Assembly: GCA_902799185.1 (NCBI GenBank)
Contig: CADBZO010000002.1
Span: 78,278 to 142,277 of the forward strand
DNA: 64,000 nt
Source: an uncultured Bacteroidales bacterium
Lineage (GTDB): Bacteria > Bacteroidota > Bacteroidia > Bacteroidales > Paludibacteraceae
Reading direction: 5' to 3'
The stretch's first letter is position 1. The number at the start of each line of letters is the position of its first letter. The notes beneath the pieces were generated by a model. That model did not search any database. It worked only from the letters and a program-made list of their open reading frames with translations, and was not told the DNA's origin. The translations under genes and the position numbers were made by a program. Shown in pieces: positions 47,715-55,986 of the stretch.

Positions 47715-48392
47715 ATACAGATCGCGGATAAGCAGCTCGCTGTCCCAATACTCCGTGTACCGCGCCAGTGCGTCCATGTGGTCCGCTCCGCCGGACAGGT
47801 AATCGCTGGTCGCTACGGTGTAAAGCCCTTTCGGATTCGCCGCCTTGCCGCCGATGGTGACAACTGCGGTCTTCCCTTCCTCCTTCGTGCATTCCTTGAC
47901 CCGCATTCCTGCTACGCCTTGTCCGCCATAGACGGTGAACGACTCGCACAGGTCGATTACGTCCTCGCCCTTGAGGGTCAGCACCACCAGCTTGTTGTCA
48001 AATGGCATAAGTTCGAATACCATCCCGCGGGTGATCGGTCCGGCAGGCCACGGGCAACGCATGCCGCCCATGTTCACGATAGCTATATCCACTTTCCCGG
48101 GATACACTTTCTTCGCCGCCTCCCACAGGGCGTCGCTTGCCCAGTTCAGCATCGGGCACTCCGGCGTACCCAGCCAAAGCGGCTCCGGCGCGTAGCCTAA
48201 CTGCTCGCTCATCTCTTTCTCCATGTCGGCTTTGACGGGCGCCAGATAAGCCAGATAGGCGCTGTCCTGGATGCTGTCCGCCGCCTCGTTGACGGCAATA
48301 GCCTCCGTCGTGCATCCGGTCACCTGTACGTTCCGGCGGCCGCAGGCGGAGAGGAGAACTGCCAATAAGAAGAAATATACTATTTGTTTCAT
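47646..48392 (-). CDS. 5'-nucleotidase C-terminal domain protein (lipoprotein)
   Basis: A 248-aa lipoprotein (MKQIVYFFLLAVLLSAC, Cys17) with only the C-terminal, nucleotide-binding domain of UshA-type 5'-nucleotidases: NWASDALWEAAKK, IAIVNMGGMRCPWPAGPITR, MVFELMPFDNKLVVLTLKG and the substrate-stacking region LYTVATSDYLSGGADHM. The catalytic half is at 17542-18369, about 29 kb away. The two halves probably work together in the periplasm. ATG 48392 starts the signal peptide. The 3' end overlaps ldcA (convergent) by 69 bp. Confidence 0.88.
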   Translation of the reverse strand: MKQIVYFFLLAVLLSACGRRNVQVTGCTTEAIAVNEAADSIQDSAYLAYLAPVKADMEKEMSEQLGYAPEPLWLGTPECPMLNWASDALWEAAKKVYPGKVDIAIVNMGGMRCPWPAGPITRGMVFELMPFDNKLVVLTLKGEDVIDLCESFTVYGGQGVAGMRVKECTKEEGKTAVVTIGGKAANPKGLYTVATSDYLSGGADHMDALARYTEYWDSELLIRDLYLEAVREQDTIRAAVDGRMAVKP

Positions 48393-48414
48393 ACCTGTAT
48401 AGTAAATGACGATG

Positions 48415-48445
48415 CAAAGGTACTGCATTTTTTTGACATATGCAA
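48415..48445 (-). promoter_or_regulatory. Promoter for the 5'-nucleotidase C-terminal gene
   Basis: Minus strand TTGC (48445-48442), then TACCTTTG (48422-48415); 23 bp to the ATG. Confidence 0.75.
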
Positions 48446-48474
48446 GAGAAAAAGGAAAAAATCGCACGGCATAC

Positions 48475-48505
48475 TTGCATATGTGCGATTTTTGTAGTAC
48501 CTTTG
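48475..48505 (+). promoter_or_regulatory. Promoter for the MATE transporter
   Basis: TTGC (in TTGCATATGTG) at 48475, then TACCTTTG at 48498-48505; 15 bp to the ATG. It is back to back with the minus-strand promoter 30 bp away. Confidence 0.8.
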
Positions 48506-48520
48506 CAGTCTGTTTGCCTT

Positions 48521-49930
48521 ATGGATTATACTTTTCGTGAAATAATGCCGTATTACAAGCGCAACCTGAAGGTGGCGTTTCCGGTGATGCTGACCCAACT
48601 CGGGGCGGCGCTGGTAGGGCTTTTTGACTCGATCATGGTAGGGCATTACAGTACGGCGGATTTGGCGGCGGTGAGTTTTTCCAATGCTATTTTCTTTACC
48701 GTGATGGTCTTTGCCATGGGAGCCGTGATGGGGGTCACGCCGCTGGTGGGACACGTCCACGGACGGCTGGAGAAACTGCTCCAAACCGGCACCACGGATG
48801 AGGAGATAAGGCATAAGCAGGAGCAGATAGCCTCTTTTCTCATCAACGGTTTGGTCTTCACGGGGATCATGTGCCTCTGCTCGCTGGCGTTGCTGGCTCC
48901 CTGTATCCCTTATCTGGACGCTTTCGGCCAGGAGCCGGAGGTCGTAGCCTGCGCACGGCCGTACTATACCCTCATCGTGCTCTCCATCGTGCCGTTCATG
49001 CTGTTCTGTTTCTTCAAACAGTTCCTCGAGGGCTTGGGCAATACCTGGGTGGCGATGGTCATCACCATCGGCTGCAACCTCCTTAATATAGGTCTCAACT
49101 GGGTGTTTATCTTCGGCCATTGTGGCTTCGACCCGATGGGAGCCGAGGGAGCAGGGTGGGCTACCCTCATCGCCCGCTCGCTGATGCCGCTCTGTTTTCT
49201 GGCGGCGATGATTGCCAAAGCCGGCTGGCGGCGGTATCTGGAGACGCTGCGGGGATGGATGATCACGCGGCGCGAGGTGGAGCACCTCCTGGCGATAGGT
49301 GCACCGATAGGCTTGCAGTCGTTTGCCGAGGCCTTCCTCTTCACCGCCTCGTTTATCATCATCGGCTGGATTAGCAAGGAGGCACTGGCGGCGCACCATA
49401 TAGCCAACCAGATGGCGGATCTCACGTTCATGCTCGCTCAGGGTATCGGTGCCGCTACAACCATACGTGTCTCCCACCAGCTCGGCAAGGGCGACCTGCA
49501 CGCCGTCCGGATGGCGAGCAGAGCGTCAGTGCACCTCTGCCTGCTGATGAACACCATCGGGGCAGCTATCATGATCTTCGGAAGAAACTATATCCCTTAT
49601 ATCTTCACCTCCGACCCGGAGGTCATTCCTATCGCCTCTTCGCTGCTCGTCATCGCCGGCACGTTCCAGTACGCCGACGGCTTGCAGTGTATCGGCGCGG
49701 CGATGCTCCGCGGTATCCAGGACGTACGGGTGCCGATGCGGATAGCGCTGATTGCCTATATAGGTATAGCCCTGCCCTTAGGGCTCGTACTCACTTTCCC
49801 TGCCGGGATGGGCGCTGAAGGAATGTGGCTGGCGTTTGTGATTGCGCTGGCTATCCCCGCCGTCCTTTTCCATGTACGTTTCAATAGAAGAATGAAAAAA
49901 ATGAGCAAATATGAAAATGACCCAATGTGA
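48521..49930 (+). CDS. MATE family efflux transporter
   Basis: A 469-aa membrane protein with 12 predicted helices in two homologous halves (PVMLTQLGAALVGLFDSIMV near residue 20; PIGLQSFAEAFLFTASFIII near 263). MATE pumps export cationic drugs or metabolites against Na+ or H+. The pattern MVGHYSTADLAAVSFSNAIF at about 38-57 and AHHIANQMADLTFMLAQGIG at about 290-309 is typical. The start ATG 48521 (MDYTFREIMPYYKRNLK) lies just behind the promoter. It overlaps pepD by 20 bp. Confidence 0.93.
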   Translation: MDYTFREIMPYYKRNLKVAFPVMLTQLGAALVGLFDSIMVGHYSTADLAAVSFSNAIFFTVMVFAMGAVMGVTPLVGHVHGRLEKLLQTGTTDEEIRHKQEQIASFLINGLVFTGIMCLCSLALLAPCIPYLDAFGQEPEVVACARPYYTLIVLSIVPFMLFCFFKQFLEGLGNTWVAMVITIGCNLLNIGLNWVFIFGHCGFDPMGAEGAGWATLIARSLMPLCFLAAMIAKAGWRRYLETLRGWMITRREVEHLLAIGAPIGLQSFAEAFLFTASFIIIGWISKEALAAHHIANQMADLTFMLAQGIGAATTIRVSHQLGKGDLHAVRMASRASVHLCLLMNTIGAAIMIFGRNYIPYIFTSDPEVIPIASSLLVIAGTFQYADGLQCIGAAMLRGIQDVRVPMRIALIAYIGIALPLGLVLTFPAGMGAEGMWLAFVIALAIPAVLFHVRFNRRMKKMSKYENDPM

Positions 49931-51386
49931 AAATGTATTTGAGATTTTCTCTCAAATATGCAAAGTACCCCGTCCTTCCAAACACGAGGAGAAGATCAGC
50001 CGCTGGCTGCAGGACTTCGCTGCGGCTCACGGTATCGAGTGTGTCGCCGACGAGGCGATGAACGTCATCATGCGCGTGCCCGCTACTCCCGGCTACGAGG
50101 ACCACGAAGGCGTGATCCTCCAGGCGCATATGGACATGGTGTGCGAGAAAGACGGTAACGTAGAGCATGATTTCCTCAAAGACCCCATCGAGACCTATGT
50201 GGACGGCGAGTGGCTCAAAGCCAAAGGCACGACGCTCGGCGCGGACAACGGTATCGGTATCTCCATGGCGCTCGCGGCTATCACCGATTCCGAACTGCAG
50301 CACCCCGCTATCGAGTGCCTCTTCACCGTCGATGAGGAGACCGGACTCACCGGCGCCATGAAACTGCAGGATGGCATGCTCCGTGCCAAACGGCTCATCA
50401 ACCTCGACTCCGAGGACGACGGCCAGATATTCATCGGCTGCGCCGGTGGTATCGACACCCTCGCCAAGATGCACTATGAGCCGGTAAATGAACAAATGGT
50501 AAATGACCAAATGAATAAATTAGCTATCCGCTTGTCCGTAAGCGGATTGCTCGGCGGTCACTCCGGCGATGATATCAACAAGGGTCACGCCAACGCCAAC
50601 CAGCTCATCGTCTGGTTCCTGGCGCGTATATGGCCGCAGACGGAGCTGCAGCTCGCCTCCATCCACGGCGGTAACCTCCGCAACGCCATCGCCCGCGAGG
50701 CGGAGGCGGTGGTGGTGATTCCGATGGCGTACAAGGAGCAGATACGTATCGAGTGGAATCAGTTCGTCGCGCAGATGGAAGGCGTCTTCGGAGAGGTGGA
50801 GAAAGACATGCGTCTGGAGTTGGAGACCACCGACATGCCCGCAACGCTCATCCCTGCCGACAAAGCCTACCGCCTTGTCATGGCGCTCTGCGAGTGCCCC
50901 CACGGCATGATCGCCATGTCCAAAGACATGCCCGGACTCGTTGAGACCTCCACCAACCTCGCCTCCATCAAGATGTGCCATGAATCGACCATGCATGGTC
51001 GATCATTTATCGAGATCAATACCTCCCAGCGGTCGTCCAAGGAGGAAGCGAAGCACCATCTCAAATGGGCGGTGGAGCAGGCGCTGGCGATGGCTTGCGA
51101 CGAGGTCACCCACGGCGACGGCTATCCGGGATGGGCACCGAATCCCCACTCGCCGCTCTTGGAGACGGTCAGGAAAGCTTATGTCGATCTCTTCAAAGAC
51201 GAACCCAAAGTGCTGGCTATCCACGCCGGACTGGAGTGCGGACTTTTCCTGGAGAAATACCCGTACCTCGACATGGTCTCCGTAGGTCCGCAGATGTACG
51301 GCGTCCACTCTCCCCAGGAGCGTCTCTCCATTCCTTCCACCGAACGCTGCTACCGCTGGCTCTGCCAAACCCTCAAATCCCTATAA
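49911..51386 (+). CDS. pepD: Aminoacyl-histidine dipeptidase PepD (M20), with repeat-encoded linker
   Basis: A 491-aa cytosolic metallodipeptidase. Metal ligands are visible in QAHMDMVCEK at about 76-85, GADNGIGISMALAA at about 114-127, TVDEETGLTGAMKL at about 144-157 and LDSEDDGQIFIGCAGG at about 166-181; the C-terminal His is in LAIHAGLECGLFLEKYP near 445. The lid domain follows QMVNDQMNKLAIRLSVSG. The segment NEQMVNDQMNKLA at the domain border is from AAATGAC heptamers (50484-50520). A CATGCATG palindrome (50984-51006) is read in frame as ESTMHGRSF. The start overlaps the MATE gene. Confidence 0.95.
   Translation: MKMTQCENVFEIFSQICKVPRPSKHEEKISRWLQDFAAAHGIECVADEAMNVIMRVPATPGYEDHEGVILQAHMDMVCEKDGNVEHDFLKDPIETYVDGEWLKAKGTTLGADNGIGISMALAAITDSELQHPAIECLFTVDEETGLTGAMKLQDGMLRAKRLINLDSEDDGQIFIGCAGGIDTLAKMHYEPVNEQMVNDQMNKLAIRLSVSGLLGGHSGDDINKGHANANQLIVWFLARIWPQTELQLASIHGGNLRNAIAREAEAVVVIPMAYKEQIRIEWNQFVAQMEGVFGEVEKDMRLELETTDMPATLIPADKAYRLVMALCECPHGMIAMSKDMPGLVETSTNLASIKMCHESTMHGRSFIEINTSQRSSKEEAKHHLKWAVEQALAMACDEVTHGDGYPGWAPNPHSPLLETVRKAYVDLFKDEPKVLAIHAGLECGLFLEKYPYLDMVSVGPQMYGVHSPQERLSIPSTERCYRWLCQTLKSL
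50484..50520 (+). repeat. Heptamer array inside pepD
   Basis: Units AAATGAA/CAAATGG/TAAATGA/CCAAATG/AATAAAT, in frame at the domain border. Confidence 0.7.
50978..51010 (+). repeat. Palindromic insertion inside pepD
   Basis: TCGACCATGCATGGTCGA is a perfect 18-bp palindrome; 15 bp of it recur at 11052-11066. Confidence 0.7.
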
Positions 51387-51393
51387 TTGGGGA

Positions 51394-51424
51394 TTGCACA
51401 CGTCGCAAAAAAGCAGTACCTTTG
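51394..51424 (+). promoter_or_regulatory. Promoter for the FeoB-like gene
   Basis: TTGC at 51394, then TACCTTTG at 51417-51424. A 210-bp leader with heptamer arrays and the second 84-bp element follows. Confidence 0.75.
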
Positions 51425-51430
51425 TAGCCG

Positions 51431-51490
51431 ATTTACAAAGTACAATGTACAATGTACAATGTACAATTTACAATTTACAATTTACAATTT
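51431..51490 (+). repeat. Heptamer array (TACAATG)n/(TACAATT)n, left flank of 84-bp element
   Basis: After ACAAAG come three TACAATG units and then four TACAATT units, joining the 84-bp element directly. Confidence 0.9.
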
Positions 51491-51574
51491 ACAAAGCGTT
51501 CTGGCAACTATGGTACAAACTTAATAGTTAGTACGTATCTTAAAATATTGTACCAAACCCCGTAAGCCCTTTGT
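51491..51574. repeat. 84-bp element, copy 2
   Basis: Same length and same ends (ACAAAGCGT ... CCCTTTGT) as copy 1 at 11725-11808, 16 differences by hand count. It lies in the leader of the FeoB-like gene, between two heptamer arrays. Confidence 0.75.
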
Positions 51575-51633
51575 TAATTGATAATTGTTAATTGTTAATT
51601 GTTAATTATTAATTATTAATTGTTAATTATAAA
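51571..51633 (+). repeat. Heptamer array (TTAATTG/TTAATTA)n, right flank of 84-bp element
   Basis: About eight units (TTAATTG/ATAATTG/TTAATTG/TTAATTG/TTAATTA/TTAATTA/TTAATTG/TTAATTA) run to the TTG start of the FeoB-like gene. Confidence 0.9.
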
Positions 51634-53304
51634 TTGTTTAAAGTTGCCGTTATAGGACTCCCGCAGAGCGGGAAGAGTGCCCTCACCCGGGCTTTGCAGA
51701 AGCTGGCGCAGGAGGGCGGTCACGCCTTGCAGTTTACCGAGGTGCACCACCCCGACGAGCTGCACGGCCATGCCTACGACCTGGTGCTGCAGGTGCTGGA
51801 CTCGACGCGGCTGGAGGAGTCGCTCATGCTCACCCCGCATATTATCGACGAGCATGAGAAGATTGTGCTGGCTATCGGGCGGTACGACCTCCTGCTGGCT
51901 ACCGACCACTCGCTCGACATCCCCACGCTGCAGCAGCTCATCGGCGTGCCTACCTGCCGCGTGTCGGTGCGGCAGAACTACGGTCTGGACGAGTGTCTCC
52001 ACACGCTCGTCACTACGGTGCAACGGCCTCTCTCCACGGCGCACCCGATCTACCACCTCCGCGACCAGGCGGAGGAGGACGCCTACCGTGCCTACGTCCA
52101 CGGCGTGCTCACCCGGACGCTTACCCACGCCCCTAATGACGCCCACCAGACACGGTTGGAGAAGATAGACAAGGTGCTGACCAACCCCTGGCTCGGTTTC
52201 CCCGTCATGCTCGGTATCCTGTATCTCGTCTTCTGGTGTACCTTTACCCTCGGCGCGTACCCCCAGGACTGGATAGAGCAGGGGATCAACGCCCTCTGCG
52301 ACTTCAGCCACGCCCATATGGCGGACGGCTGGCTCTCCGGACTGCTCATCGACGGCGTGCTGCAAGGGGTAGGGGCGGTATTGGCGTTCCTGCCGAATAT
52401 CATCATTCTCTTTTTCTTCATCTCCCTCATGGAGGACAGCGGATATATGGCGCGTGAGGCGTATATCATGGATGCCGTCATGCACCGCGTAGGGCTCCAC
52501 GGCCGTTCGTTCGTGCCGATGCTGATGGGCTTCGGCTGTAACGTACCGGCTATCATGGCGGCGCGGGACATACAGAACCCCAAGGACCGGGTGCTGACGA
52601 TGCTCATGGTGCCGTATATGTCGTGCTCGGCACGGCTGCCGGTGTATATGCTGTTTGTGGATACGTTCTTCGCGAGCCATAAGGCGCTCGTCATGATCTC
52701 CCTCTACGCTATAGGTATATGCCTGTCCGTCCTTTTTGCGGCGGTGATGAAACGTACGCCGTGGTTCCGCCAGGACCGTGACGACTCGGTCAACGAGTTG
52801 CCGGATTTCCGGATGCCCAAGGCGCGTGCCACCGCGGCGCATATATGGGAGCGCGTAGCGGATTACCTGCAGAAAATATGTACGGTCATCCTCTGGGCGT
52901 CGATTATCATCTGGGCATTGGAGTATTTCCCTTCGCAGGACCTCAATGACCTCGAGAACTCTTACCTTGCCATGATTGGCAAGGCGGTCTCCCCGCTGCT
53001 GGCGCCGTTAGGCTTCGACTGGAAGATGTCGGTCTGCCTGCTCACAGGCCTGCCGGCGAAAGAGGCTATCGTCTCTACGCTGGCTATCCTCTATGGCGGG
53101 GACCTCTCGGCGGCGGGTTTCACGCCGCTCACGGCGTTCTCTTTCCTGCTCTTCGTGCTGCTCTATTTCCCCTGCGTGGCGACTATAGCTACCCTTCGTC
53201 GCGAGGCAGGGCGTGTCTGGGCGTGGTTTACCGTGTTCCACTCCCTCGCCCTCGCATGGCTCGTGTCGTTTGTAGTGTATCAGGTGGGAATGCTGCTCAG
53301 CTGA
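51634..53304 (+). CDS. feoB: FeoB-like ferrous iron transporter with a reduced G domain
   Basis: A 556-aa protein. The membrane part is FeoB: LVFWCTFTLGAYPQDWIEQG, FFISLMEDSGYMAREAYIMD, the gate segment MGFGCNVPAIMAARDIQNPK, MVPYMSCSARLPVYMLFVDT and GLPAKEAIVSTLAILYGG. The G domain keeps a P-loop (GLPQSGKS, residues 8-15) but then jumps to the region DLVLQVLDSTRLEESLMLTP: the G2 and the DLPG (G3) segments are missing and the NMxD (G4) motif is GRYD. It is therefore probably not a normal GTPase. The start is TTG in a TTAATTG array; in-frame stop at 51610 and no better start. No feoA is nearby. It overlaps uvrB by 8 bp (convergent). Confidence 0.88.
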   Translation: MFKVAVIGLPQSGKSALTRALQKLAQEGGHALQFTEVHHPDELHGHAYDLVLQVLDSTRLEESLMLTPHIIDEHEKIVLAIGRYDLLLATDHSLDIPTLQQLIGVPTCRVSVRQNYGLDECLHTLVTTVQRPLSTAHPIYHLRDQAEEDAYRAYVHGVLTRTLTHAPNDAHQTRLEKIDKVLTNPWLGFPVMLGILYLVFWCTFTLGAYPQDWIEQGINALCDFSHAHMADGWLSGLLIDGVLQGVGAVLAFLPNIIILFFFISLMEDSGYMAREAYIMDAVMHRVGLHGRSFVPMLMGFGCNVPAIMAARDIQNPKDRVLTMLMVPYMSCSARLPVYMLFVDTFFASHKALVMISLYAIGICLSVLFAAVMKRTPWFRQDRDDSVNELPDFRMPKARATAAHIWERVADYLQKICTVILWASIIIWALEYFPSQDLNDLENSYLAMIGKAVSPLLAPLGFDWKMSVCLLTGLPAKEAIVSTLAILYGGDLSAAGFTPLTAFSFLLFVLLYFPCVATIATLRREAGRVWAWFTVFHSLALAWLVSFVVYQVGMLLS

Positions 53305-55312
53305 GTGCCTGCAGCTTGTTCTGCATCTCGATCATCTCGTCGCGTAAGCGGGCTGCCGTCTCGAAATCGGTAGCCTTGGCGGCGGCGAGCATCTGCTTGC
53401 GTTTGTTCTCGATGGCTTTCTCCAGCGTCCCGGCGTTCATCTTCTGCCACTCGGCAGTCTTCCAGCTCTCGCGGATGGCCGCCTCTACGCGCTGTTTCTC
53501 CGCCTCCGGGTCTTTGTAGAGACTCGCCAGAGCGGAGGTGTTGATCTCTTTCTTGATAGCCGTCGGTGTGATGCCGTGCTCGGCGTTGTAGCGCATCTGG
53601 ATAGTGCGTCGGCGGTTCGTCTCGTCGATGGTAGCCTGCATGGCGGGCGTGATCTTGTCGCCGTAGAGGATCGCCTTGCCGTTCACGTGACGCGCCGCAC
53701 GGCCTACCGTCTGCGTCAGACTCCGCTGGTCGCGCAGGAAACCCGTCTTGTCGGCGTCCAGAATGGCTACCAGGGAGACCTCCGGCAGGTCGAGTCCTTC
53801 GCGCAGCAGGTTCACGCCTACCAGCACGTCGTACTCCCCGCGCCGTAAGTCCTCCATGATCTTCACGCGCTCGATGGTGTCTATGTCCGAATGGATATAG
53901 GCGGACTTGATTCCGTACCGCCGCAGGTACTCGTCCAGTTCCTCCGCCATCCTCTTGGTCAGGGTCGTCACTAACACACGCTCGTTGCGATGGATACGCG
54001 TCTTGATCTCGTCCATGAGGTCGTCCACCTGGTTCTCCGTCGGACGCACGTCTATCTCCGGGTCGAGCAGGCCCGTAGGACGGATGAGCTGGTCGATGAC
54101 GATACCCTCCGAGCGGTTCAACTCGTACTCGTCCGGCGTGGCGGAGACGTATATCGTCTGTCCGGTCTTGGCTTCGAACTCGTCGAACTTCAGCGGACGG
54201 TTGTCCCGTGCCGCCGGGAGCCGGAAACCGTAGGTCACGAGGTTGTCCTTGCGGGCTTTGTCGCCGCCGTACATGCCCCGTATCTGCGGGACGGTCACGT
54301 GGCTCTCGTCGATGACGAGCAACATGTCTTTCGGGAAATAATCCAAGAGGCAATAAGGCGGCGTACCCTCCTCCCGGCCGTCGAAATAACGGCTGTAGTT
54401 CTCCACCCCCGAGCAGTAGCCCAACTCGTCCAGCATCTCCAAGTCGTATTTCACCCGCTCCTCGATACGTTTGGCGTACAGCTCCTCGCCGATGGAGGTG
54501 AAATATTCTATCTGTTTGGCGAGGTCCGCCTGTATCTGCTCTTTGGCGGCGGCGATACGCTCCTTGGAGGTCAGGAAGATGGTAGCGGGCGAGAGGTTGT
54601 AGTGCTCAAACTCCTCGATCACCTGCCCGCTGATGGGGTCGATGGTGAGGATAGCGTCTATCTCGTTGCCGAAAAACTCAATCCGCACGATATAGTCGGC
54701 GTAGGCGAGGGCGATGTCTATCGTGTCGCCTTTCACGCGGAACCGCCCGCGCGCGAGTTCTATATCATTACGCACGTACTGCGCGGAGACAAGTTGCTTG
54801 AGCAGGCTGTCCATCGGCATCTGCTTGCCCCGCTCCAGCTCGATGACGTTCTGCGTGAAGTCCTGCGGACTGCCCAGGCCGTAGATGCAGCTCACCGATG
54901 AAACAATGATGACATCTTTCCGCCCGGAGAGCAATGCCGCTACGGCAGAGAGGCGCAGCCGGTCGATCTCCTCGTTGATACTCAGGTCTTTCTCGATATA
55001 GAGGTCCGTGGAGGGGATATAGGCCTCGGGCTGGTAGTAGTCGTAATAGGAGACGAAATACTCCACCGCGTTATGCGGGAAGAAGGCCTTCATCTCCGAG
55101 TAGAGCTGCGCCGCGAGGGTCTTGTTATGACTCATGATGAGGGTGGGGCGGTTCACCTCTTTGATGACGTTGGCTATCGTGAATGTCTTGCCGCTGCCCG
55201 TCACGCCGAGCAGCACCTGCGCTTCCGCGCCGGCGTTCAGACCCGCTACCAGCGCCTCTATCGCTTGCGGCTGGTCACCCGTAGGCTTGTATGGACTCTC
55301 TAATTGGAACAT
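53297..55312 (-). CDS. uvrB: Excinuclease ABC subunit UvrB
   Basis: The damage-verifying helicase-like subunit of nucleotide excision repair. The 671-aa frame has FQLESPYKPTGDQPQAIEAL at the start, Walker A LLGVTGSGKTFTIANV at about 37-52, the beta-hairpin VEYFVSYYDYYQPEAYIPST at about 89-108, the DESH box LLVIDESHVTVPQIRGMY at about 330-347, helicase motifs (GVNLLREGLDLPEVSLVAIL) and a C-terminal UVR domain (RLRDEMIEMQNKLQ). Length normal. The promoter is not obvious; a 9-bp tandem repeat lies upstream. Confidence 0.98.
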   Translation of the reverse strand: MFQLESPYKPTGDQPQAIEALVAGLNAGAEAQVLLGVTGSGKTFTIANVIKEVNRPTLIMSHNKTLAAQLYSEMKAFFPHNAVEYFVSYYDYYQPEAYIPSTDLYIEKDLSINEEIDRLRLSAVAALLSGRKDVIIVSSVSCIYGLGSPQDFTQNVIELERGKQMPMDSLLKQLVSAQYVRNDIELARGRFRVKGDTIDIALAYADYIVRIEFFGNEIDAILTIDPISGQVIEEFEHYNLSPATIFLTSKERIAAAKEQIQADLAKQIEYFTSIGEELYAKRIEERVKYDLEMLDELGYCSGVENYSRYFDGREEGTPPYCLLDYFPKDMLLVIDESHVTVPQIRGMYGGDKARKDNLVTYGFRLPAARDNRPLKFDEFEAKTGQTIYVSATPDEYELNRSEGIVIDQLIRPTGLLDPEIDVRPTENQVDDLMDEIKTRIHRNERVLVTTLTKRMAEELDEYLRRYGIKSAYIHSDIDTIERVKIMEDLRRGEYDVLVGVNLLREGLDLPEVSLVAILDADKTGFLRDQRSLTQTVGRAARHVNGKAILYGDKITPAMQATIDETNRRRTIQMRYNAEHGITPTAIKKEINTSALASLYKDPEAEKQRVEAAIRESWKTAEWQKMNAGTLEKAIENKRKQMLAAAKATDFETAARLRDEMIEMQNKLQALS

Positions 55313-55318
55313 CTATTG

Positions 55319-55390
55319 TCATCCTAGTTATTCTAGTTATTCTAGTTGTTCTAGTCTGTCTAGTCGTCCTATTCATCCTAGTCCGCATAG
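55319..55390. repeat. 9-bp degenerate tandem repeat (TATTCTAGT)n
   Basis: About seven units (TATTCTAGT/TATTCTAGT/TGTTCTAGT/CTGTCTAGT/CGTCCTATT/CATCCTAGT) between rplS and uvrB. Confidence 0.75.
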
Positions 55391-55420
55391 AAAAAAGGGG
55401 AGCCATTTGGTTCCCCTTTG
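55391..55420 (-). terminator. Intrinsic terminator of rplS
   Basis: Minus strand AAAGGGGAACC/GGCTCCCCTTT with a short loop, then T-run. Confidence 0.85.
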
Positions 55421-55423
55421 ATC

Positions 55424-55777
55424 TTACTTAACGCGACGCTCTTGGATGCGGGCTTTCTTACCCGTACGCTCGCGGAGGTAATACAGTTTCGAACGACGTA
55501 CTTTACCGTACTTGTTCACGGTAATGCTCTCGATGAAGGGGCTGTCCATCGGGAAGATACGCTCTACGCCGATGTTTCCGCTCATCTTACGAACCGTGAA
55601 ACGCTTCTTGTCCTCGCTGCCGTGAATGCAGATCACGTCGCCGCGGAACTCCTGGACACGCTCTTTGTTACCCTCTTTGATACGGTAGCCTACCGTAATC
55701 TGGTCGCCTGCCTTGAACGCAGGGAACTCTTTCTTCTCGCCGGCAAAAGCTTGCTCGGCTACTTTCATCAAATCCAT
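55424..55777 (-). CDS. rplS: 50S ribosomal protein L19
   Basis: A 117-aa protein at the 30S/50S interface: FKAGDQITVGYRIKEGNKER at about 20-39, VQEFRGDVICIHGSEDKKRF at about 40-59, MSGNIGVERIFPMDSPFIES and KLYYLRERTGKKARI at the end, all typical. It is monocistronic with a promoter at 55894-55925, a structured leader (55809-55868) that may serve autoregulation, and a terminator. Confidence 0.98.
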   Translation of the reverse strand: MDLMKVAEQAFAGEKKEFPAFKAGDQITVGYRIKEGNKERVQEFRGDVICIHGSEDKKRFTVRKMSGNIGVERIFPMDSPFIESITVNKYGKVRRSKLYYLRERTGKKARIQERRVK

Positions 55778-55808
55778 TTTTTCTTTCTTTTTTATGGATT
55801 AGTAATCT

Positions 55809-55868
55809 CACAACAGGCATTTACTACTATTCGGTCGGACCTAATTCAATCGCCAGAGGCCTGTTATG
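55809..55868 (-). promoter_or_regulatory. Structured rplS leader (possible ribosomal-protein leader)
   Basis: On the minus strand CATAACAGGC (55868-55859) pairs with GCCTGTTGTG (55818-55809) in a 10-bp helix with one G-U pair. The enclosed 40 nt hold a small GGT/ACC hairpin. The position between promoter and rplS suggests an L19-binding leader. Confidence 0.5.
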
Positions 55869-55893
55869 GCGCCTTTTCTCGCAAAAAAGCATG

Positions 55894-55925
55894 CAAAGGT
55901 ACAACAAATTTATGAATTGACCAAA
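55894..55925 (-). promoter_or_regulatory. Promoter for rplS
   Basis: Minus strand TTTGG (55925-55921), then TACCTTTG (55901-55894). Confidence 0.75.
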
Positions 55926-55951
55926 TAATTCGGCATTTTTTTACGTTTTTC

Positions 55952-55982
55952 TTGCATATTTGCGAAAAAAGCAGTACTTTTG
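55952..55982 (+). promoter_or_regulatory. Promoter for aroC (leaderless)
   Basis: TTGC at 55952, then TACTTTTG at 55975-55982; the aroC ATG begins only 4 nt later at 55987, at the expected transcription start. Confidence 0.75.
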
Positions 55983-55986
55983 TGGC

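Noticed and set aside
51387-51633. FeoA or other small gene in the 247-bp spacer before the FeoB-like gene
   Set aside because: The spacer consists of a promoter, heptamer arrays and the 84-bp element; no coding frame with protein features.
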